A stretch of 39,702 nucleotides of DNA, taken from the NCBI GenBank assembly GCA_043816305.1, contig JBDRHZ010000048.1, positions 1 to 39,702 on the forward strand, read 5' to 3'. Every line of letters begins with the position of its first letter. Within the stretch, counting starts at the first letter, position 1. Both the position numbers and the translations under genes were made by a program. The stretch comes from JAHIVN01 sp018816645. Its GTDB lineage: Bacteria; Patescibacteriota; Dojkabacteria; JAHIVN01. Shown one piece after another: positions 23,730 through 32,081 of this stretch. The notes under the pieces are model-generated. The model was given only the letters and a program-made list of their open reading frames with translations. It searched no databases and had not been told where the DNA came from.

Positions 23730-24639
23730 TTTTCTCTTTTTCCAGCATCATCTCAATTACAGCTATATTTTGCATTGGAGTGCCAGTTAGACGGATAAGA
23801 TTAATCTTATCACTGCTCTTCTCTATTTTATTCTTTAGCACATCGGCGAAATAACTAACATTTTCCAAGTACCCCTTCTCATTAGCTTCTTTCATTTCAC
23901 TGGTAAATGTTTTGGAGTCCTCATAATCAAGGAAAACCCGAACATTTTCCAGCCCGTAGCATGCCGGTTCTATCTCTCCAGCTGCTGATGTTGTGCAAAG
24001 CGAAACTATGCAGGTTCCTGGCTTCATTTTTTCGAACGCTGGCTTGGTGAGACAATAATCTTTGGTTGTTGTTGCAAGTATTATAGTATCATATGCTTGC
24101 AGATCAGGGCTTGTGGTGAATTTTGCTTCTATCCCAAATGCCTTAACATTCTTTTCAAATTCAGCGTTCAGCTTTTCGTAGTGTACGTAATCGATCTTAG
24201 CAAGGTCTTTGTTGAAATGTTTGAGATAATCTACGACTTGCGTACTGACTTTTCCAGGACCGAAAATGAGAATATTTTGAACTTTGTGTTTTAACTCCAG
24301 TAGATACGCTAAGGTCATAGCAGCAGTTCGCTGATTGATCCCACCTACATGGTCATATTCAAACATTAACTCTGCCTCATAGAAAACCCTTGCAATTCCT
24401 GCGAACTTATTACTCACGGAATCAAAGGGGCCGCTTATTTCATAAACAACAGGCGGCTTTGGATCTTGAAACTTAAATGTTGTTTCAAAGAAGTTGTCGC
24501 CAAGATAATTACCATTTTCATCAAGAAACCCTGCCAATATTCTTTTATATTTATATTGTTTCAGGTTCAGGAACTTGTCTTTAATCTGTTCGACGAGTTT
24601 GTCTTTGTCCAGAGCTGGAGTGGTTGGAAGTTTTATCAT
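23719..24639 (-). CDS. Ornithine cyclodeaminase / mu-crystallin family protein
   Basis: A 306-aa NAD(P)-dependent enzyme of the OCD/mu-crystallin fold. RTAAMTLAYLLEL (~104-116) matches the family's 'RTAAxSxLA' segment, followed by NILIFGPGKVSTQVVDYL, the Rossmann nucleotide motif. DTIILATTT and GTCIVSLCTTSAAGEIEP are the later dinucleotide-fold strands (usual 'ixxxGsxxpxxxE'). Family members deaminate or reduce amino and imino acids (ornithine, alanine, ketimines). The N-terminal substrate domain is divergent, so specificity is not assigned. It convergently overlaps the coiled-coil gene. Confidence 0.75.
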   Translation of the reverse strand: MIKLPTTPALDKDKLVEQIKDKFLNLKQYKYKRILAGFLDENGNYLGDNFFETTFKFQDPKPPVVYEISGPFDSVSNKFAGIARVFYEAELMFEYDHVGGINQRTAAMTLAYLLELKHKVQNILIFGPGKVSTQVVDYLKHFNKDLAKIDYVHYEKLNAEFEKNVKAFGIEAKFTTSPDLQAYDTIILATTTKDYCLTKPAFEKMKPGTCIVSLCTTSAAGEIEPACYGLENVRVFLDYEDSKTFTSEMKEANEKGYLENVSYFADVLKNKIEKSSDKINLIRLTGTPMQNIAVIEMMLEKEKISL

Positions 24640-24988
24640 GGAAAGTTGTTAATAATTTAAATCTGGGTTCAAGTCGGGAGACATTGAACCCGCGCCTTGG
24701 GCTGTTAATAATTTAAATTTGGGTTCAAGTCAGCCCGCGACTTGGTGTTAAAAAGTTAAGTAGTGAAGTTGTAAGTAACTAGGTAACTATGTAATCAAGT
24801 AATTAAGTTATTAGGATATTCTAGTATTTCCGGTTTAAAAGCTTAAACTGTTCGTTAAACGATCAACATTAGTGTAATCCGCCTGCCTGTCGTAGCTCCG
24901 AATATAATGAGGAACGAAGACAGATAGTCTGTATTCCGCTTGCCTGCCTCTGGCAGGTAGTCCGTCATTTTACATGGATTTTCAACAG
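24640..24988. repeat. Repeat-rich gap: direct 28-mers and two REP-like hairpins
   Basis: Two 28-nt direct repeats (24648-24675 and 24704-24731, one mismatch) start GTTAATAATTTAAAT and run into GGGTTCAAGTC. TGAACCCGC lies at 24685-24693. Word-like TAAGTAACTAGGTAAC sequence follows (24740-24810). A GCCTGCC-family hairpin lies at 24887-24923 (CTGTC...GACAG arms) and another at 24942-24958 (GCCTGCC-TCT-GGCAGGT). No gene is seen. Confidence 0.65.
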
Positions 24989-26029
24989 CTACTTTTCACT
25001 AAGTACCTTTTTTAATGTCTCAACATAATCCTTCCAATACTCCCTCGGCGGTGGAGTCAGCTCAATCAGTTCAGGAAAATGCAGAGTGCTGTTATCTGTC
25101 AACGGTTTTTCAGAATAAACATATCCATGCTGACTTAGAGAATTTAATATTTCAAAGGTAGGAACTTTACAGTTGCCTTTGTCTAGGAAAACGAAGTTAG
25201 TAACATTTTTGTAGATTTTATGATCTGGGAATTCTTCACTTACGAACGCGAAGAATTGCTCCTTGAAGCTTAGCAGATTCCGTGCCAGTATGTCGTAGTA
25301 TTTGTAAGTCTTCTTGAAAATATTCAGCGAAAAGCTGTTAATTGGATCCAGCTCTATTTCTCTGAAATTGTAGTTTATACGATTAATAATTTCCGGACTC
25401 GACATCGCGTACCCGAGCCGCAGGCTTCCCATGCCCATAAGCTTTGTGATACTCCGCAATATTATTAGATTATCATACTTTTTGAGGAGGTTTAGAACTG
25501 TCAAGTTTCCGATACCGTAGTAACATTCATCGACTATAAGTATTCCTTTGTAATTTTTGACAAATTCTTCGATCTGTTTTTTATTCAGAAGATAATCACC
25601 TGTTTCTGTATTTGGACTTGCCAGGAAGAACACATCCGTATCAAGCATCTGCTCCAGAAACTTTGAGAATTCGACTTTTTGATCGTATCGGATGGGATAT
25701 TTGACTGACTTGGTTCTGGCTAGGTTATTGTTGAAAACAAAGTATGATGGTTCAAATATTCCACCGGATTTGTTTTTATCTAGAAAGACCTCTGCTATTT
25801 TGTGAGTGAGCCCTTCTACTCCGTGGCCCAATATTACTTGATTTGGACTGAGCCTGTTCTCTTTTGCTGTGAGTTCAACGACTTCATCGTAAAGACATCC
25901 CGGATACAGATGTATATTTTGCATACTTATCTGAACTGCCTTGTTAATAGCGTTTATTACCGCTTTAGGTTTTTCAGAATAATTCTCCCGCCAGTAAAGG
26001 CGGAAGGGCTTTTTGTGAGCTGTAAGCAT
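24989..26029 (-). CDS. HisC-like PLP-dependent aminotransferase (class I/II)
   Basis: A 346-aa fold-type I aminotransferase resembling histidinol-phosphate aminotransferase. YPGCLYDEVVELTAKE with VILGHGVEGLTHKIAEV (cofactor phosphate region), then FLASPNTETGDYL (usual NPNxPTG, here altered), LIVDECYYG (Asp and Tyr contacting PLP), and SITKLMGMGSLRLGYA (Schiff-base Lys and Arg). The N-terminal FRLYWRENYSEKP is unlike typical HisC 'LNxNENP'. No other histidine gene is here, so it may instead act on another amino acid or in a CobD-like reaction. A weak -10 (TAAATA) precedes the ATG. Confidence 0.8.
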   Translation of the reverse strand: MLTAHKKPFRLYWRENYSEKPKAVINAINKAVQISMQNIHLYPGCLYDEVVELTAKENRLSPNQVILGHGVEGLTHKIAEVFLDKNKSGGIFEPSYFVFNNNLARTKSVKYPIRYDQKVEFSKFLEQMLDTDVFFLASPNTETGDYLLNKKQIEEFVKNYKGILIVDECYYGIGNLTVLNLLKKYDNLIILRSITKLMGMGSLRLGYAMSSPEIINRINYNFREIELDPINSFSLNIFKKTYKYYDILARNLLSFKEQFFAFVSEEFPDHKIYKNVTNFVFLDKGNCKVPTFEILNSLSQHGYVYSEKPLTDNSTLHFPELIELTPPPREYWKDYVETLKKVLSEK

Positions 26030-26217
26030 AGTGTATTTACCTGATAGATAATTCAGTATCTATTGATAGTGTAATAGTTGCATCTTGAATTTCCAATGAC
26101 CAATTCATAATTAATAATAAATGACCAACTTTCAATTCTAAAATAACCTAATTACCTAATAACTAGTATTCAAACTATTTCGTTTTTTATCAAATTTAAC
26201 ATTTTAACTATTACATA
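26030..26217. other. Intergenic word-like sequence
   Basis: From about 26085 to 26165 the sequence is built of loosely repeated words (CCAATGACCAATTC, AATAATAAATGACC, CTAATTACCTAATAAC), a second style of low-complexity filler. No gene or clear promoter. Confidence 0.5.
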
Positions 26218-26721
26218 TTACATATTCCCCGTTTTCTCAGAATTCCTATGAAATACCCTTTTAGGATCAAACGGCCAGTCATTCTTTATCCACTCCCAAA
26301 CTTGTTTATATACTTCAGGATATTTGCCTGCTTCATATATATCTTGCACTACCCACATAGAAAAATCAATATCATACTTATCTTTTAGTTCAGGATACAT
26401 CTTTTCGATTGAGAATATATAGATACATCCGAGATAACTCTCTTCATGTTTGTCCCATATCACATAAGTAAAAGAGGTTTTGTCCCTAGCTTGCTTCTCA
26501 AAGCTTTGAACATCTTTCAGATTATCATCGAGTGTGAAATCCGGAGGCGGCCAGTTTGTATGACACAGTTTTCCTCCACGGATCTTATCTATAAGTTTTG
26601 AATTCGCTATTACAGCGGCAAAATCTTTGGGGTTATTCTCTTTTCTAATCTGTCGGATGAGATATTCCCCACTTTTAAATTCTATAGGAACTGTAAAAGA
26701 ATCGGGTACGATTTTCTTCAT
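26218..26721 (-). CDS. GNAT-like acetyltransferase
   Basis: A 167-aa protein from the Met at 26721 (the frame also has a Met at 26733). KSGEYLIRQIRKENNPKDFAAVI is a typical GNAT N-terminus, and FTYVIWDKHEESYLGCIYIF (~78-97) the beta-4/5 region before the acetyl-CoA site. The usual Q/RxxGxG/A loop is not apparent: the C-terminus (SMWVVQ..., EWIKNDWPF) is divergent. Function is uncertain; the start at 26721 fits TATGTA 7 nt upstream. Confidence 0.58.
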   Translation of the reverse strand: MKKIVPDSFTVPIEFKSGEYLIRQIRKENNPKDFAAVIANSKLIDKIRGGKLCHTNWPPPDFTLDDNLKDVQSFEKQARDKTSFTYVIWDKHEESYLGCIYIFSIEKMYPELKDKYDIDFSMWVVQDIYEAGKYPEVYKQVWEWIKNDWPFDPKRVFHRNSEKTGNM

Positions 26722-26855
26722 AATTAAATACATATAACATAAGGTTTAACTGGCATTCTACACCTTATCAGTATTGTAGCAAATATAGCGACCGATTTGG
26801 TGGACAGTTTTGCTATCTAGCTGGAACTCTACATAGTTGTATAGGGAAGTTTACT

Positions 26856-26897
26856 TGTCCGTTACATTCAAGTAGAATATAGCCAGAGTGGCGGACA
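26856..26897. promoter_or_regulatory. Inverted TGTCCG/CGGACA pair upstream of the TrmB-type regulator
   Basis: TGTCCG (26856-26861) and CGGACA (26892-26897) are inverted with 30 nt between, about 60-100 nt before the regulator's start; a related GGTGGACAG lies near 26809. It could be a regulator binding site. Weak evidence. Confidence 0.3.
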
Positions 26898-26953
26898 CTG
26901 TGGATAGATTGAAGTTGATTACTCTTTAACTATTTAATTATTATATTTTTGAT

Positions 26954-27748
26954 ATGGCTTCAACAATTGATTTAGACAAGATTCTAAAAGATCTCGGACT
27001 TGACCAGGCTGAAGCATCAGTCTACAAAGAGCTTGTAGCAAAGGATGATCTGAACTTTACAGAGCTAAGCAAGCAGACAGGAATACCTCGTTCAACAGTT
27101 TATCGCATTTGCGAGAGGCTTATTGATAAGAAGCTGATCGAAATGGTTATTGATCATAGAGGAAAAAAGGTCCGTTCGGTTGATCATGGAACTCTGGATT
27201 ATCTGATTCAAGATAAAGAGAAAGAATTTATCACGAACAAAGAAGCATTGGAGAGTCTAAAGGTGTTTTTGAAAAGTACTGTTAGAAACCTTCCGATTAC
27301 TCAGCTCCGCTACTACAAGGGTCTGGATGGTATGAAGCAGCTGATATGGAATACTCTGCGAGCAGAGAAAGGTATAGTTGGCTATTCTGTATATGGGCGT
27401 CGTGAAGTTGTCGGACAGGGATTTATCGAGAAATATGTTTTGGAGTTCAAGCGCAGGAACTTAGTAGATAAAGTTTTGATAAATCAGAAAATTCTTCCGA
27501 CTGCTAAAAAGGCTCTGCGAGAAGTTCACCAGCAAAGTACAGATCACATCAGAATAGTACCCGATCCGAAGTTTTATATCTCTGGAGATACCTATATTTA
27601 CAATAACATTTATGCTGTTAACTTCTGGGATGAGAATGAAATTATTGGGGTAGAGATAGAAAATCCTGAGATCGTGAAAGTTCAAAAGAGCATATTTGAG
27701 AATTTGTGGAGAAAGGCTGGAAGATTAGAAGTACAGATGGATACTTGA
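26954..27748 (+). CDS. TrmB-family transcriptional regulator
   Basis: A 264-aa regulator. The N-terminal winged helix-turn-helix (LGLDQAEASVYKELV, then FTELSKQTGIPRSTVYRICERLIDKKLI, residues ~15-65) is the TrmB signature. A coiled-coil linker (KEKEFITNKEALESL) and a C-terminal PLD-like sensor domain (KGLDGMKQLIWNTLRAEKGIVGYSVYGRREVVG) follow. TrmB proteins are ligand-controlled repressors or activators best known in archaea. A TATATT (26942-26947) 6 nt before the ATG makes it leaderless. It is next to, and on the same strand as, the cysteine desulfidase and tryptophanase-like genes, its plausible targets. Confidence 0.85.
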   Translation: MASTIDLDKILKDLGLDQAEASVYKELVAKDDLNFTELSKQTGIPRSTVYRICERLIDKKLIEMVIDHRGKKVRSVDHGTLDYLIQDKEKEFITNKEALESLKVFLKSTVRNLPITQLRYYKGLDGMKQLIWNTLRAEKGIVGYSVYGRREVVGQGFIEKYVLEFKRRNLVDKVLINQKILPTAKKALREVHQQSTDHIRIVPDPKFYISGDTYIYNNIYAVNFWDENEIIGVEIENPEIVKVQKSIFENLWRKAGRLEVQMDT

Positions 27749-27854
27749 GGGAGGTTAACTTCTATGGAAGATTGGAGTTTAAGTGTGTATTTGGAGCACA
27801 TCAGATCCACTATAAGTTAGTTAGGAGGTAGTCCCAAGAGTTGGCCTATAAAGA
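27749..27854. other. Leader region before the cysteine desulfidase gene
   Basis: Contains a 17-codon frame (ATG near 27763) and a strong AGGAGG (27823-27828). The AGGAGG is too far (26 nt) from the TTG start of the desulfidase frame to serve it directly. A leader peptide, or a misplaced start or frame error at the 5' end of the next gene, is possible. Confidence 0.35.
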
Positions 27855-29315
27855 TTGACTTGCGGTTGTGTTTTTAATATCATTAGGCTTGTAATTTTTT
27901 GTCTTGATTATCTGAGTGGAAATAAACTGAACTTAGAAAGACTGTTTGCAAAACAGGTTAAACCCGCTCTAGGCTGTACGGAGATAGTTGCAATTGGCTA
28001 TGCTTCCAGTCTTGCCTTTGGTGCGATTCTAGAAAAAACTCCTCATTTCTTCCCTTCGAGAAAAGATCCAAGCAATAAAAAGAATGTTTCCGATCCCGAG
28101 ATACTACAAGTAAAGGTGGATATGGATAGAAATGTCTATAAAAATGCTCGAGCCGTGTATATCCCTCTGCCAAAGTCTATCAAGAGAAAGGCGAAAGGAG
28201 TTGAGATGGCTTCTGCACTTGGCATTTTCTGCGATTTTGATAATTTCGAAAGGACAAATATTCTCACGCTTTTTGATGATCTCACTTCCAGTAAATATAT
28301 TTCCGCAAAACAGCTTATAAGATCAGTAAAATTTGATGTCGATGTAGTAGATAACTGGACCGGGAAGTCAGATCTAGATATTGTTGTCGAAATCACAGCT
28401 CAGTTCGGGAATAAAAAGATTAAAGGAAAAGCCCGCCTGCAGCACGAACCTGACAATGTAACGTTTATCTCACAAACAGGTAGAGTTTTGTACAGAAAGA
28501 ATTCAGAAAGGAAGGAAGATATGGACAGAGACCTGTCGCAGCTGTCCAGAATGAGTATCTCCAGAATTTTAGGTCTTGCTCAGTCTCTTCCAGATTCTGT
28601 CAAGAAAAGGCTGGAAGAAGGAATTGATATGAATATGGCGCTTGCAGAAGAAGGCTTGACAGGAAGATACGGCTTGAAGGTTGGTAAGTCGCTTAAAAGG
28701 GTATATAGAAAAGGTATATTTGCGAACGGGCTGATAACAGAGTGCAAGATGTATGCAGCTGCAGCATGTGATGCCCGGATGGGAGGTGCTAGAAAAGCTG
28801 CTATGAGTACGGCTCAGTCAGGAAATCAAGGTATCTCTGCTACGATACCACTAATAGTTACGGCGATGCGAACGAAGTACAATAAAAAGAAGCTTATTGA
28901 GGCACTTGCTGTTGCCCATCTTATCACTGCTTATATAGCGTACTACTCCGGAAATCTGTCCGCAATGTGCGGCTGTTCGATCAAGGCAGGTATCGGTTCC
29001 GCTGCAGGTTTGACTTATTATCTTGGAGGGAATATTGAAAAAGTGAGAAATGCGATTAAGAATATGAGTGCAAACATTACAGGTATGATCTGTGACGGTG
29101 CTAAAGAGGGTTGTGCACTGAAAATTTCGGCATCAGTTGGATGTGCTATTGAAAGTGCGCTTCTTGCACTAGACGGTGTTCAAGTTCCAAGCGATAATGG
29201 CATAGTTGAAACACGAGCCGAAAACACGCTTCAAAATATCGGCAAAGTTTCAGATGGGATGATTGGGACAGATAGAACAATAGTGCAGGATATCCTACTG
29301 AGGTCACAAAAGTAG
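27855..29315 (+). CDS. L-cysteine desulfidase / L-serine dehydratase-alpha-like enzyme
   Basis: A UPF0597/SDH-alpha family protein that would degrade L-cysteine to pyruvate, H2S and ammonia (or L-serine to pyruvate) using an Fe-S cluster. Cluster and active-site segments: KPALGCTEIVAIGYA, GNQGISATIPLIV, GNLSAMCGCSIKAGIGSAAG, and ICDGAKEGCALKISASV. Homology begins near LERLFAKQVKP (residue ~27); the preceding 26 residues, from a TTG, are unlike the family and rich in hydrophobics. The true start is uncertain. Adjacent to a tryptophanase-like lyase and a TrmB regulator. The two lyases share pyruvate and ammonia as products. Confidence 0.82.
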   Translation: MTCGCVFNIIRLVIFCLDYLSGNKLNLERLFAKQVKPALGCTEIVAIGYASSLAFGAILEKTPHFFPSRKDPSNKKNVSDPEILQVKVDMDRNVYKNARAVYIPLPKSIKRKAKGVEMASALGIFCDFDNFERTNILTLFDDLTSSKYISAKQLIRSVKFDVDVVDNWTGKSDLDIVVEITAQFGNKKIKGKARLQHEPDNVTFISQTGRVLYRKNSERKEDMDRDLSQLSRMSISRILGLAQSLPDSVKKRLEEGIDMNMALAEEGLTGRYGLKVGKSLKRVYRKGIFANGLITECKMYAAAACDARMGGARKAAMSTAQSGNQGISATIPLIVTAMRTKYNKKKLIEALAVAHLITAYIAYYSGNLSAMCGCSIKAGIGSAAGLTYYLGGNIEKVRNAIKNMSANITGMICDGAKEGCALKISASVGCAIESALLALDGVQVPSDNGIVETRAENTLQNIGKVSDGMIGTDRTIVQDILLRSQK

Positions 29316-29316
29316 A

Positions 29317-29334
29317 CATTTGATAAATCAAATG
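29317..29334. repeat. Hairpin after the cysteine desulfidase gene
   Basis: CATTTGAT-AA-ATCAAATG, perfect 8-bp arms starting 2 nt after the stop codon. No T run follows; a weak terminator or RNA end-protector. Confidence 0.45.
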
Positions 29335-29359
29335 CCTACACAGGATTATGTGGCCGGAG

Positions 29360-29381
29360 GCCTACCTGGCAGCAGACAGGC
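29360..29381. repeat. GCCTGCC-family repeat, degenerate copy
   Basis: GCCTACCTG...CAGACAGGC: arms match except for two positions, in the gap between the two amino-acid lyase genes. Same style as copies at 158, 14538, 24887, 24942 and 31089. Confidence 0.45.
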
Positions 29382-29461
29382 TGCATTCTACAACAGCTTC
29401 CCAACGTTATTTATTCGTTATATAATCCGTTTTACAGCTATCTAAAATTAGTTCTTCAACC

Positions 29462-31045
29462 ATGGCAAAGATTCCAGCACTTCTCATAGAAGACAGAGAT
29501 TCTTCATACCAGAGTCCACTTTATGCTTCAAAAGTAGTTACTCGTTTAGAAACACTACCAAAAAGTGAAAGATTGAAAAGAATAGAAAAAGCCGGGTATA
29601 ACGTATTTGCTATGGATGCAGATGGGATAGCAATAGACCTTCTAACTGATTCAGGTACCGGATCTATCAGTGACAAACAGCTGGCGGCTATGATGCTGGG
29701 TGATGAAGCTTATGCAGGCGCTTCCAGTTTTTACAATTTGAAGAAGTCGATTAATGATATTATTGGGATTCAATATGTTGTCCCGACACATCAAGGAAGA
29801 GGAGCCGAGAAAGTTCTCAATTCTATTCTCATCACGCCAGCCTTTAGAAAAGAACAAACTAGGTTAGCTAAAGAGCTGACCAGACTCCGCTTAAGCTCCG
29901 TCCGGCAAGCAGCAAACAGAGAGACAGAACTTAGTAAATTTGAAGAGATTATTGACGGAAGAGGAAATTTTGTTCCGGAAGTCTACATTCCAGGCAATAC
30001 TCATTTTGACACAACGGCTGAGCATATACAGTTCGCTCATGGCCGTCCTGTGGATATTACGATTAGTGAAGGGAAGAAGTCAGATGTTATTCATCCTTTC
30101 AAGGGCAACCTGGTTACTAGAAAACTAGAAACATTTCTTGCTGGTATTCTCAAGAAATTTGACAGGAAAGATATGAGAATTCATGTGCCTTACGTGATTA
30201 TTACTATTACCTGCAACTCGGGCGGAGGCCAGCCGGTTTCTATGACAAATATTCAAAAAGTCTCCAAAATTTGTAAAAAGTATGGTGTGAGATTATTCTT
30301 TGACGCGGCCCGTTATGCTGAAAATGCGTTCTTCATAAAAGAACGTGAAAGAGGTTATACCAAGAAGTCTATTAGGGAAATTATCAAAGAAATGTTCAGC
30401 TACGTTGACGGCTGTACTATGAGCTCGAAGAAAGATGGAATTGTTCCTATGGGCGGATTTATTGCTGTTCGTGATAAAAGACTCTATGAAGATCTTGCAA
30501 ATGCAAATATTCTCTTTGAGGGGTTCAAAACTTACGGCGGCATGAGCGGTATGATGATGGAAGCTTTGGCACAGGGACTTCAGGAAAGTGCGGATGAAAA
30601 GTATTTGCAGGACAGAATAGGTCTTGTTCGTTATTTGGGAGAAGGTCTCAAATCAAGAGGAATTCCTATAGTCGAGCCGATTGGAGGGCATGCTGTATTT
30701 GTCGACGCGAGGAAATTCTACAAAGGAATCATACCTAAAGACCAGTTCCCAGCACAGGCTTTAACTGCGTATTTATATATTGAATCAGGAGTCAGAGCTG
30801 TTGAGATAGGTTCATGTTTGAAGGGGCGGGATCCTATTACCGGTGAGAATAAATATGCGGATATGGATTTGATGAGATTAGCAATTCCCCGCAGGCGCTA
30901 CAACAAGGAGCATATGGTTGTGGTGATAAAAGCGCTGGATTTTCTATATAAGAATAGAAAGAAAGCTAGGGGCTTGAGAATAGTTGAAGGCAGTGAGCCA
31001 AGGGTTGGAATCAGACATTTTAGTGTGAGGTTTGAGGTGGTGTAA
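29462..31045 (+). CDS. Tryptophanase-like beta-eliminating lyase
   Basis: A PLP-dependent fold-type I lyase that splits tryptophan (or tyrosine, cysteine) to pyruvate, ammonia and the side-chain leaving group. IDLLTDSGTGSISDKQLAAMMLGDEAY, VVPTHQGRGAEKVL, TITCNSGGGQPVSM, LFFDAARYAENA and TMSSKKDGIVPMGGF (PLP Lys) match TnaA/TPL; the 'VPMGG' after KKD is nearer tryptophanase than tyrosine phenol-lyase. At 527 aa it is ~60 longer than usual. An insert of ~40 residues after ILITPAF contains AACAGAGAAGCAG-like repeat codons (29906-29930). Specificity cannot be settled by eye. Confidence 0.82.
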   Translation: MAKIPALLIEDRDSSYQSPLYASKVVTRLETLPKSERLKRIEKAGYNVFAMDADGIAIDLLTDSGTGSISDKQLAAMMLGDEAYAGASSFYNLKKSINDIIGIQYVVPTHQGRGAEKVLNSILITPAFRKEQTRLAKELTRLRLSSVRQAANRETELSKFEEIIDGRGNFVPEVYIPGNTHFDTTAEHIQFAHGRPVDITISEGKKSDVIHPFKGNLVTRKLETFLAGILKKFDRKDMRIHVPYVIITITCNSGGGQPVSMTNIQKVSKICKKYGVRLFFDAARYAENAFFIKERERGYTKKSIREIIKEMFSYVDGCTMSSKKDGIVPMGGFIAVRDKRLYEDLANANILFEGFKTYGGMSGMMMEALAQGLQESADEKYLQDRIGLVRYLGEGLKSRGIPIVEPIGGHAVFVDARKFYKGIIPKDQFPAQALTAYLYIESGVRAVEIGSCLKGRDPITGENKYADMDLMRLAIPRRRYNKEHMVVVIKALDFLYKNRKKARGLRIVEGSEPRVGIRHFSVRFEVV

Positions 31046-31088
31046 GTGGTGGCTCAAATGTCAAAACTCTCCACCAGAGGCGGACCAT

Positions 31089-31102
31089 GCCTATTGGCAG
31101 GC
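31089..31102. repeat. GCCTGCC-family repeat, short copy
   Basis: GCC-TATT-GGC extended by AGGC, within a 200-nt gap otherwise without a gene. A possible stem AAGCGATCTTGAGCGGGATC lies further on (31170-31190). Confidence 0.35.
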
Positions 31103-31243
31103 AAGCCAGCCTTGTTCTGGAAAGCTCAACGCTAAGATTATTAAATTACAGGCCTAAACTTTTGGGTCTTAAGCGATCTTGAGCGGGATCTCGAAAGTGA
31201 ATAGGGGTTTGAAAAGTGATATAATATATTTATTAGTTGCATT

Positions 31244-31954
31244 GTGATGGAAACTGAAGCGGAAAAAAGAAAGCGACTGGTATCCTCTGTTTTATCTCCT
31301 GATTTTCCACGTGATAACGAGGCTTTCAGCCGATTAACTGCCGCGAGTAAGCTTCCTGATTTCGAATGGAAAAGTATTTATCGAGAAGAAAGAGAGAAGG
31401 TAGGACAGGTTGTGGATGAGTCTGTGACTTGGGAAGGATTACACAATTCTGTTAGAGAAAAGATTGTATTGATGCATTTGCTAGGAATAATACGGTCTTA
31501 TGCTGAAGAAAAAGTACCCAAAGTTTGGAGATTTATTGAGACTTACATACAAGATTATCATCCATATCCGCAGTGTACAACCCTTGCAGAGACTTTTGAA
31601 GGTGCACAATATGTTAAAATCAATCCCAATGTTCTCCTGGCAGCTGTAACAAGTGGTAGCAGTGACGATATGGCAGAAGCTCTCGCCGGATTGGCGCATG
31701 AAGCAAAACATCTGGAACTTTTTCTTTATAAGCTAGTACGTGCAAGTATGCCTCCGGGAATGAACCCTGTCCTTCGAGATACCGGTTTTGAAGGAGAGAT
31801 TGCAAGGGAAATTGAATGTTATCGATTTCATGAGGCAATTTACCGTGACCTTACGGGGAAAGAACCAAGGTTAAGGTGGGAAGATGTGGAGGAAGGAGAA
31901 AGAAATTTTTGGGGAAGACATTATGGAGTTTCTTTAACAGAATCCAGTGAGTGA
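31244..31954 (+). CDS. Putative zincin metallopeptidase-like protein
   Basis: A 232-236 aa protein. AGLAHEAKHLELF has an HExxH motif (H, E and H at about residues 151-155) in a hydrophobic helix. Downstream EGEIAREIECYRFHEAIY supplies Glu residues that could be the third ligand of a gluzincin. No signal peptide or TM, so it is probably cytoplasmic. The family is not recognised. GTG 31244 and ATG 31247 are adjacent starts; TATAAT (31220-31225) lies upstream, leaving a ~10-15 nt leader, or an in-frame ATT at 31232 exactly 6 nt after it. Monocistronic or linked with the next gene. Confidence 0.65.
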   Translation: MMETEAEKRKRLVSSVLSPDFPRDNEAFSRLTAASKLPDFEWKSIYREEREKVGQVVDESVTWEGLHNSVREKIVLMHLLGIIRSYAEEKVPKVWRFIETYIQDYHPYPQCTTLAETFEGAQYVKINPNVLLAAVTSGSSDDMAEALAGLAHEAKHLELFLYKLVRASMPPGMNPVLRDTGFEGEIAREIECYRFHEAIYRDLTGKEPRLRWEDVEEGERNFWGRHYGVSLTESSE

Positions 31955-32081
31955 AAGGTTAGATCGATTTCAGATAAATGGGTTTGAGTCGCATAAGGAT
32001 TAGTACAGGAGAATTTGGGGTGTGGGATTTGAAACTAGTGGCAAGTTCTTGTTATAATTACTTAGTTTAGTATGAAACAAT

